Shown one piece after another: positions 37,093-44,154 of a stretch of DNA of 64,000 bases. The translations under genes and the position numbers were made by a program. The DNA is from JARRNE01 sp963824085 (lineage in GTDB: Bacteria; Pseudomonadota; Gammaproteobacteria; Chromatiales; Chromatiaceae): NCBI GenBank assembly GCA_963824085.1, contig CAWGNT010000014.1:393876-457875 (forward strand). Direction: 5' to 3'. The notes beneath the pieces were generated by a model. It saw only the letters and a program-made list of their open reading frames with translations, was not told where the DNA came from and ran no database searches. The stretch's first letter is position 1. The number at the start of each line of letters is the position of its first letter.

Positions 37093-37436
37093 GAATCGTG
37101 CGCCTCGCCCCGGGCGCGATCGCGGATATCCGTCGCATTCTCCACCACAGCAAGGCTGAGTTCGGCGCCGACGCCGAGGCGCGCTACAAGGCATTGCTCG
37201 AGCAGGCACTTCAGGAACTGGGAGACGATCCGCGCCGGGTCGGTGTTAGGCCCATCCCTGACGTCCGCCCTGGGTACTTCGTTTACCACGTTAAGTTCAG
37301 CAAGCAGAGAGCAACCGGGCGGACGGTTGCACGCCCGCGCCATCTCGTCGTCTTCTCGGTCGACCCCTCTGAAGCCGTTGTGGTCGCTGCCGTGGTGCAC
37401 GAGCGCGAGATGCTGGAACGACACCTGGACGATTAA
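37089..37436 (+). CDS. parE: ParE/RelE-family toxin
   Basis: 115 residues starting from a GTG at 37089 (VRIVRLAPGAIADIRRILHH in the frame). The ParE fold is shown by FGADAEARYKALLEQALQEL, DPRRVGVRPIPDVRPGYFVYH and a final VVVAAVVHEREMLERHL. ParE toxins inhibit gyrase. A central insertion (FSKQRATGRTVARPRHLVV) is slightly longer than usual but the pattern is kept. Confidence 0.87.
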   Translation: MRIVRLAPGAIADIRRILHHSKAEFGADAEARYKALLEQALQELGDDPRRVGVRPIPDVRPGYFVYHVKFSKQRATGRTVARPRHLVVFSVDPSEAVVVAAVVHEREMLERHLDD

Positions 37437-38450
37437 TTGCGATGTCAACCGGTTTGCGGCTACGCGCGAACATCATCACAATCGGGGACGATTTCCCGGC
37501 ATTATGTAGCAACTGCACACGATCCGGGCTGGTCGGGCCGGTGGGCAAGCGGCAACTCCTTCAAATGCCGGTGTCTTTCGGGAGCGATTCAGATCGCAGG
37601 CCAGTGCGTAACTTGTTGATCCGACAGCCATGTGCAACTGCTCCATAATGCCGCGATTTCCGCGACTGCCGCTCAAACCCAGCTTGTCTAAGGAACGATT
37701 CAAAAATAACTGAAACGCTTTCTCCGGCGTAGGGTGCAATAGGCGCTAGCCGTATTGCACCGAATGTGGCCAACCGCGACATGCGGCGCTTCGGCAAGGA
37801 CGGTTCAGTTGTTTTTGAACTCTCACTAACCGCTCTTTGCCGCAGCAATGCCCGTCGAGCGGTCGGCGGCTTCTCAGTCCGCTTGCGTTAAGGGTTGTCA
37901 GACGCCGACCGGTGTGACCGGCACGCCGATCGCAAATTCGTCTACCCACATCTTCTTCACCCGCCTCGTGTCCGCCGTAGGCATCTGATAACCCATAACA
38001 ATTCCGGACGCTCAGCCAGCCCGCGCAAGCGGCGAGTTAGCCGCGGGAGGCTGCCGTTCACCTGAACACAGCAGCCGCCTGCGACGACGCCGAATGGCGC
38101 CGGTCGAGGGTCAGCGAGGGATCGTGGTCTCCGGGTGGCCGCGATGACGCAAAAAGATAAGCTGCGCCCACACCACGCGCACAAGTAACGGCGACCTGTA
38201 TGGCCTTCGCGGCAGGACAAGACGCAGCGATAACGATCCATTTGAATGCTGCACTGTGGCACCTGTCCCGGTGCCCTCCACGAACCGAGCCTTGTCATGC
38301 TGGCAAACGGCTGTGCAAAGGTGGGAACGTCGCCCATCGAATAATCCGATAGTGTGAGAACTCCCCAGTGCCCACCGAGAATGCGCTCTTATAGCCGACG
38401 CGCGCCCTCTCGGGGTACATCAGGAGATGCGTGATCGCAAGACCTGGACC
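37437..38450. other. Intergenic region before the CRISPR array
   Basis: About 1 kb without a supported gene. It holds a family A repeat element (37692-37826). The rest has no recognised domain. It is the trailer side of the array, since the degenerate repeat is at this end. Confidence 0.5.
37692..37826. repeat. Hairpin repeat element, family A, copy 2
   Basis: 135 bp with outer inverted ends (37692-37716 and 37802-37826, about 18 of 25 matching) and an inner perfect 9-bp hairpin GGTGCAATA/TATTGCACC. Its inner part matches the reverse complement of copy 1 at 27151-27320. Confidence 0.7.
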
Positions 38451-39939
38451 CAGCCATCCCCCTATGGGATGCGTAAATCGGTTCTGCGGTATCATCCACG
38501 GCAACGATGCGGCACTTTCTACTCCCTATGGGATGCGTAAATTATGTCAAGCTCTCCGGGTTCTAGCCAGCCGCGCAACTTTCTACTCCCTATGGGATGC
38601 GTAAATTGCGGCTCCCTGGTACGCTACAAGCGCAAAGCGCGGCCTTTCTACTCCCTATGGGATGCGTAAATTCTCGGTGATCATTACCCCGACTTTGATC
38701 TAATCAACTTTCTACTCCCTATGGGATGCGTAAATCACGCAGTTACGCATAGGATCGGCACTGGTGCGTGCCGTCGGCTCCTTTCTACTCCCTATGGGAT
38801 GCGTAAATGTCCGCTCGATTGCGCACGGCATCCGACGCGCTCTTTCTACTCCCTATGGGATGCGTAAATCTTGGGCTCTAGCCCAGTGACGCTCGCTGCC
38901 TTTCTACTCCCTATGGGATGCGTAAATCTGGTCAGGCCACGAGGCCGCTTGATCGGACCTTTCTACTCCCTATGGGATGCGTAAATGCTTTCTGACTCCC
39001 TATGGCGATCGCGCTGACATGCACGCCTTTCTACTCCCTATGGGATGCGTAAATGCCGCTCGGTGTCGCACCGCTGGCAGCGATGACGGCTCTTTCTACT
39101 CCCTATGGGATGCGTAAATCACGTCCGCCGACGCACCGAGCATCGGCATCTGGACATCTTTCTACTCCCTATGGGATGCGTAAATAGCCATGGCACGCTC
39201 GCGCCGAGTCGCGACGCGTCCTTTCTACTCCCTATGGGATGCGTAAATGCGTCAGCGTCCAGCTCCTGCCAGATGCGCTCGCGGTCAGACTGCACTTTCT
39301 ACTCCCTATGGGATGCGTAAATGCGACCTGCGTCAGCGACTGTCATCCGCGACGCGACTACTTTCTACTCCCTATGGGATGCGTAAATTCGGACCAGCTC
39401 GCCGAGCAATGCCACGCAACTGCTCTTTCTACTCCCTATGGGATGCGTAAATGCGACGCGCTAGCCGCAGCTATCGAGCGCGATCATCGACGCTCTTTCT
39501 ACTCCCTATGGGATGCGTAAATTATCGGCTGCGTCAGCTCGGCGTGCGCATCGCCAGCCTTTCTACTCCCTATGGGATGCGTAAATGTGTCAGCTGCTCG
39601 ACACTGCGTGAGCGTCGCTCGACCTTTCTACTCCCTATGGGATGCGTAAATCGCAGTCGACCGCGTTCACCGACCATCGCAGCTACTTTCTACTCCCTAT
39701 GGGATGCGTAAATCACGACAGTCGCTCGGACTGGCCGAGCTACTCGAGTACTTTCTACTCCCTATGGGATGCGTAAATGATCAGGGACGCATCGGACGCT
39801 TTCTACTCCCTATGGGATGCGTAAATCGCACCGATCGCTGACGCGTCTTTCTACTCCCTATGGGATGCGTAAATTCGGTAGCCGCGCTCGCACGTCGCGA
39901 TCGCCGCAATCCTTTCTACTCCCTATGGGATGCGTAAAT
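38451..39939 (-). CRISPR. CRISPR array, 24 repeats and 23 spacers
   Basis: 23 canonical 28-bp repeats (plus-strand form CTTTCTACTCCC followed by TATGGGATGCGTAAAT) and one degenerate copy at 38451-38478 whose first eight bases differ. The degenerate copy marks the trailer, so transcription should run on the minus strand from the cas side. In that direction the repeat ends with a TCCC-ATA-GGGA hairpin and then eight bases GTAGAAAG, the length expected of a Cas6-made crRNA 5' handle. Spacer lengths run 20 to 46 bp, most 33-38, with two adjacent 20-bp spacers (39779-39798, 39827-39846) near the leader. The spacer at 38987-39026 contains a damaged repeat copy. Confidence 0.98.
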
Positions 39940-40205
39940 AGCTTGAAGGAGAAAAAATTTCCCTTGGGGCACAGCCTGATCCCGTCACCGAAAGGAGGCT
40001 TCAATGGCTAATCTCTACTTCGACCCCCCGGAGTCATGGAAGATTCGAAGGTCGTAGTCACCGTGAGTTTGGACATTCGTGTCGGGTTTCACGATCTTGA
40101 AAATCATCTAGTTACGCCTCGATTCCTATTGTCAATCAGTTTGATATTCTATGTCCTGCGCAGCCCGACGCCCGCTAATTCTTCGCCTCACACGGTTTCA
40201 AAAGC
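39940..40205 (-). promoter_or_regulatory. Probable CRISPR leader with promoter
   Basis: AT-richer sequence between the first repeat and the HTH remnant, on the leader side inferred from repeat degeneracy. On the minus strand TTGACA (40130-40135) is followed, 15 bases on, by TAACTA (40109-40114), a possible if slightly tight promoter. AAATTTTTT-like runs lie next to the first repeat. Confidence 0.5.
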
Positions 40206-40528
40206 TTACACGGATAAATGCAGCAGCAAATGGCTAGCCGGTTCCACGGCCTGATCGACGAGCGCCCGATCGATCTCCACAAACTCCCTCTCCGCGCTCG
40301 GGCCCGCCGGGCCTTGCTCGGCCTCGATGCGCCTCAGGCGCTTGTTGAGCTCCGGATAGCTCAGGTGCAGGGCTCGACTAACACGCGAGATCCCATAGGT
40401 ACTGATAAGACCGAGCGCTTCGTCCCACAGCCGCTGCGGGATCCGCTCTCCATTTGTGGCTCCCGCCACTGCTCGATGTGGTTGGCAACCTCATCGAGCG
40501 TCAACGTGGTGTCGATGCGTGCGTTCAT
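40206..40528 (-). pseudogene. Small HTH protein, frameshifted, IS-accessory-like
   Basis: From an ATG at 40528 the frame reads MNARIDTTLTLDEVANHIEQ then WREP; the neighbouring frame continues GATNGERIPQRLWDEALGLI and SRVSRALHLSYPELNKRLRR, a helix-turn-helix. One shift around 40460 separates the two. Such small HTH proteins are often accessory genes of IS66-like elements; the attribution is tentative. No transposase remains nearby. It lies between cas2 and the leader. Confidence 0.5.
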
Positions 40529-40621
40529 GCTGCCTCCGGTGATCGCTTCGAACTGGAGACATCTAATCAGCCCGCTGTCAACCGGTCACGCACGGCTGCC
40601 GGAGCTACACAAACAATCAGC

Positions 40622-40900
40622 TCAAATGACCATGCCACAAATATGATTGTCATATGACTCTTCGATGTCATCGTGGTGAATCTCTATTTCGATATTACGC
40701 CGATTGGCAGTTCGCATGATCATCAGACGATCTTCCGGGGTCCGCTCGCGTCTTAACTCTTTCAGCAGCCTCAAGTATTCGCTTCGTCTCAGGTCTCCGC
40801 AAAACACGCTGAACTGCAGTCGCATCAAATACTTCGACAGGATTTTATGAAAGATCCGTGTCCGTTCCGCCGGAACGTCATAGGCGATCAAGGTGAACAT
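40622..40900 (-). CDS. cas2: CRISPR adaptation protein Cas2
   Basis: 92 residues with the Cas2 ferredoxin fold: MFTLIAYDVPAERTRIFHKI holds the conserved Asp in YDVP, FSVFCGDLRR follows, and the C-terminal strand is short. Cas2 bridges two Cas1 dimers when new spacers are inserted. It is the last cas gene, 12 bases after cas1. Confidence 0.93.
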   Translation of the reverse strand: MFTLIAYDVPAERTRIFHKILSKYLMRLQFSVFCGDLRRSEYLRLLKELRRERTPEDRLMIMRTANRRNIEIEIHHDDIEESYDNHICGMVI

Positions 40901-40912
40901 GCGCTTCGATTC

Positions 40913-41887
40913 TCAAACTTTGATCGTAAACGGAACATATTCACGAACTCCAAGCAGACCCGCTTGCAGCGCAAAGGCTTCCTCGAGAATCCGATGGCGA
41001 TAGGTGCGCTCGGCACTGAGATCGCCGTCAATGCGTTTCGAAAACGCGGTCAAGACGATTTTGCGCCCCTGCTCGCTCAGGAGACACACATCGCCATTTT
41101 CATCGAAGTGCGCATCCTTGAGCTCGGAACGGTTTATCAGGGTGAAGAGGACACGGTCTGCAAGGATCGGCTTGAAAAGCTCCGCAATGTCCAGTGAGAG
41201 GGAGTAGCGGGACTGTTGAGAGGAATGTATGAAACTCAACGTCGGATCGAGCTGAGTCTTGCGAATCTCATTAAGACAGAGGGCGTAGACGAGCCCGTTG
41301 AGAAAGGAAAGCAAGCAGTTCACCCGATCGGCCGGCGGACGCCGCGTCCGTCGACGCAAGGTGAGAGCAGGGCTGATATGTTCCCAAGCTGCGTAATACG
41401 ACAGGCGCGCCTGTCCTTCCCAGCCCATGAGGGCCTGGATGTCCTCCGTGGACCGGACCCTCCCGATGAAATCGTCGATTTCCCGGATGGCTGGCTTGAC
41501 CGCCTCGCATCCTCGGTATGCGTGATACCGCAGGTTCGCGGCGAGTGAACGCAGAGCGGCTCCGATGATCGCTTTCCCGATCGCGAGGCGCCGCTCGGGG
41601 TCGAGAATGGCGGCGGCCTGTTTGAGATGCACCGCACCGGAGCTGGGCTGCCCAGCAGGTTCCACGGTGCAGGTCACGTGGCCGTAATAGTCGAGAACCG
41701 TCACCCGGACTTCGTGTTTATTTAGCAAGCTCAGAAGAGCGCCGTTCAAGCGCACATCATGGGCGGCGATGATGTGGTTCAGGGACTCCACGGGAAAGCG
41801 CATTTTTTGACCGTCCTCACGCACGACGAGGATGGTGTTCTCGTGACGCTTAAGGGTGACAGGTGAGGAGAGATAAAGCGCATCCAT
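40913..41887 (-). CDS. cas1: CRISPR integrase Cas1
   Basis: 324 residues. Metal ligands are intact: Glu 157 in GWEGQAR, His 221 in LSFIHSS and Glu 236 in SLDIAELFKP. The N-terminal beta domain (LYLSSPVTLKRHENTILVV) is normal. It integrates spacers with Cas2 and here probably with Cas4. Start three bases after the cas4 stop. Confidence 0.96.
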   Translation of the reverse strand: MDALYLSSPVTLKRHENTILVVREDGQKMRFPVESLNHIIAAHDVRLNGALLSLLNKHEVRVTVLDYYGHVTCTVEPAGQPSSGAVHLKQAAAILDPERRLAIGKAIIGAALRSLAANLRYHAYRGCEAVKPAIREIDDFIGRVRSTEDIQALMGWEGQARLSYYAAWEHISPALTLRRRTRRPPADRVNCLLSFLNGLVYALCLNEIRKTQLDPTLSFIHSSQQSRYSLSLDIAELFKPILADRVLFTLINRSELKDAHFDENGDVCLLSEQGRKIVLTAFSKRIDGDLSAERTYRHRILEEAFALQAGLLGVREYVPFTIKV

Positions 41888-41890
41888 GGG

Positions 41891-42457
41891 TTATACGCGG
41901 TCCTCGTCGTCGCTGGAGCGCCCCCAGCAGAGCAGTCGATATGAGCAGTCGTCACAGACCGCGGTGCGTCTGGGTTTGGGTGACTCCGGCGCATCCAGCA
42001 CGCTGATCAACTGGCTGGCCAGTCGGATCAGCCGCTGCTGAGCCGCCATGTCCAGCGTCAATCGCTCGACGCGGCGGGCGCCCGGAAAGCGCAAGGTCCC
42101 TCGCCACACGCGACCGGTGTTGACGCTGAGGACGGCCATGTAAAAGAGAAGCTGGGCCTTGGAGGCATCCGGGAAGCTGCGGCTGGATTTGACCTCGCTG
42201 ATCTCAGCGGCCTTGAAGTCGACCAGGTCTGGCGCGATTCCTAACCCGCTCCATTGCGCGAGCTTGCCGCGATAGCGCCCCTCCTGATCGGCCAGGCCCC
42301 GGCGCATGTGCCGGTTAAGGTGTGCACAGTCGACCCGCTGGTAGTGCAGCCAGGCGCGTAACGGACAAAGGGTGATGTTCTGGAACAGGAGTCCGTGCAG
42401 CTCGCGGCGCTCTGCCTCCTGGACCAGCTCGATCAGCTCGGGTGTCAGATCAACCAT
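41891..42457 (-). CDS. cas4: CRISPR-associated exonuclease Cas4
   Basis: 188 residues from MVDLTPELIELVQEAERR. RecB-type nuclease motif E-V-K (Glu 88, Lys 90) follows Asp 80, and Q102-x3-Y is present. Fe-S cysteines: Cys 31 and the C-terminal C168, C171 and C177 (CDDCSYRLLC). Cas4 trims prespacers and helps select the PAM. The first 13 bases overlap the csc1 end. A much longer frame upstream is an artefact of high GC. Confidence 0.93.
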   Translation of the reverse strand: MVDLTPELIELVQEAERRELHGLLFQNITLCPLRAWLHYQRVDCAHLNRHMRRGLADQEGRYRGKLAQWSGLGIAPDLVDFKAAEISEVKSSRSFPDASKAQLLFYMAVLSVNTGRVWRGTLRFPGARRVERLTLDMAAQQRLIRLASQLISVLDAPESPKPRRTAVCDDCSYRLLCWGRSSDDEDRV

Positions 42458-43077
42458 TGCCGCAGCTCGTCGGCCGCCGCCGCCAGCGGCATAAGGGCGG
42501 TAGGACGGATGGTGTCGAGCCGGCGCTCCTGCTCGCTCAGCGTCCGCTCGAACAGCACCGCAGTCGCCGCGTTGAGGCGCACCTCCGTTATCTTGGCGTC
42601 GCGCGTCAGGCGCAGCATCCCAGCCCGGCCGACGCCGACGCGGACGATCAGGCTCGCGCCGTCCGCCGATGCGAAAGGATCGGGTCCCACCAGCAGTCCA
42701 CGGTAGGTCGCGCCTGCCGCGATGGAGTGGGTGAAGAAGATGTTTTTGTAGTGCCCCTTGTTCATGTTGGACTGCACGCTGACCGAGCGTCCTCCTTCGC
42801 GTTCCATGTCGACCGAACGTCTCAGCGGCGGCAACAGGGCATTGCCTTGTCCCATGAGCAGGGAGGCCCGCCAGGGAATTCCCGCCATGTCCGCCCGATA
42901 GTCGGGTTGCCCCTTGAGCGTCGCGGGCGCGCCGAGAAGCGAAGCCCGCAGCGCGAACAACAAGGCCGTGTCGGTGATCACATCCGGGTCGCTGGCCGAG
43001 CCATCCATGGCGTAAAGCCCGTGGTAGTAGCAAGGGGTGAGCAACTCGGCATGCAGCGGGATCGCCTGGCAGTCCAC
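42445..43077 (-). CDS. csc1: Type I-D Cas5 (Csc1)
   Basis: 210 residues in the Csc1 size range and in the Csc1 position between csc2 and cas4. Visible blocks are AELLTPCYYHGLYAMDGSAS, MNKGHYKNIFFTHSIAAGAT and a C-terminal VRLNAATAVLFERTLSEQE. Identification rests partly on gene order because Cas5 proteins diverge quickly. It should cap the crRNA 5' handle in the Cascade-like complex. Confidence 0.82.
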   Translation of the reverse strand: MDCQAIPLHAELLTPCYYHGLYAMDGSASDPDVITDTALLFALRASLLGAPATLKGQPDYRADMAGIPWRASLLMGQGNALLPPLRRSVDMEREGGRSVSVQSNMNKGHYKNIFFTHSIAAGATYRGLLVGPDPFASADGASLIVRVGVGRAGMLRLTRDAKITEVRLNAATAVLFERTLSEQERRLDTIRPTALMPLAAAADELRQWLI

Positions 43078-43080
43078 GGC

Positions 43081-44154
43081 TCAGCCCCCGGCGGCCTGCG
43101 CCTTGCCTTTACGCTTGGCCTTCTTCGCCCCGCCGAAGAACCATGCCTGGTAGAGATCGGCAAGCTGAGTCGAGGCCGTCCGATACCGCTCGACCAGGTC
43201 CGGATCATCCGTCTCAAAGGCGTGGATCAGATCGAGGATGTAGCCGTCGAGCTCGGCCGGCGGGCATCCGTGGGGATAGGCGCCGGCAAAGGCCGCCGCC
43301 AAGCGCTCACGTACCACCTCGGCCTTGGGCTCGGCGGTGTCGTCACCCACTCGCCCCAGCATGCGCAGCGGCGCATCGATCTCCCGCTCCAGCCGTCCCC
43401 AATAGATCCCGCAGACATGGGTGCGCAAATTCGTGCCCGTGATCGCCGTCTGCCCGCCATAGGCGCCCGCGCTTCCCACGGCAAGCAGCAGGTGATCCAG
43501 GGCGACCCGTGTCAGACGGTTGCCGGGAATCACCAGGCTCTGGACGAACAGGGTGCCAGGCTTGACGTAACGGGTGGTAAAGATGTTGCTCGAAGCGCCG
43601 TCTTTCTCCGCATCGAAGCTCCCACCATCCTCCGCGATGCCGCCATGGCGGAACTGCTCGTAAATGGACTTGGCGCGCGCCTGAATCGAGACCGCGTCAC
43701 TGTAGAGCACCGCGGCGTGGACGCTGTAGATCGCGCTCTCACCTTTCGCATCCTTGGCCGAATCGCCGAACACAAAGGTGTTCAGGTCATAGGCGTTGCG
43801 AACATTGTCCGCGCTCAGCATGGTCTTGTTGGCAGGATAACGGCCCCCCAGTGGCCCACCTTCCGCATTCGTCAGCGCACGCAGGATGCGGGCGCCCACG
43901 CGCCGCTCGACCCCCTTGGTCTTGGAGGCGATCATCAGGACCCGGTTCTTCCCGGCGAGCACCAGATCGGTGATGTCGTCGGCATCATTGTTGCGGACCA
44001 GCATGGGCGCGATGGCTTCCCGGATTAGCGGGATAACGATGACCTGCGCCTCGGCCAAGCGCGGAATCGTGTGTTTCGCGTCTCTCTTGAACGCAATCTC
44101 CTGAGCGACCTCGCGGGGCAACACGGCATGGAGTGGGCTTAAGCGATCAGTCAT
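43081..44154 (-). CDS. csc2: Type I-D Cas7 backbone (Csc2)
   Basis: 357 residues from MTDRLSPLHAVLPREVAQEI. Csc2 features are LNTFVFGDSA, the SSNIFTTRYVKPGTLFVQSL segment and GQTAITGTNLRTHVCGIYWG. Multiple copies coat the crRNA spacer. The ATG at 44154 overlaps the cas10d stop by eight bases; an upstream Met at 44184 is less likely. The C-terminal tail is lysine-rich (KKAKRKGKAQ), which may aid nucleic-acid binding. Confidence 0.88.
   Translation of the reverse strand: MTDRLSPLHAVLPREVAQEIAFKRDAKHTIPRLAEAQVIVIPLIREAIAPMLVRNNDADDITDLVLAGKNRVLMIASKTKGVERRVGARILRALTNAEGGPLGGRYPANKTMLSADNVRNAYDLNTFVFGDSAKDAKGESAIYSVHAAVLYSDAVSIQARAKSIYEQFRHGGIAEDGGSFDAEKDGASSNIFTTRYVKPGTLFVQSLVIPGNRLTRVALDHLLLAVGSAGAYGGQTAITGTNLRTHVCGIYWGRLEREIDAPLRMLGRVGDDTAEPKAEVVRERLAAAFAGAYPHGCPPAELDGYILDLIHAFETDDPDLVERYRTASTQLADLYQAWFFGGAKKAKRKGKAQAAGG

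Noticed and set aside
39105..40011. Plus-strand frames with repeated FYSLWDA, STPYGMRK or FLLPMGCVN
   Set aside because: These are translations of the CRISPR repeat in three frames, not a repeat protein.
42442..44028. 528-codon plus-strand open frame
   Set aside because: Antisense to csc1 and csc2; composition shadow only.
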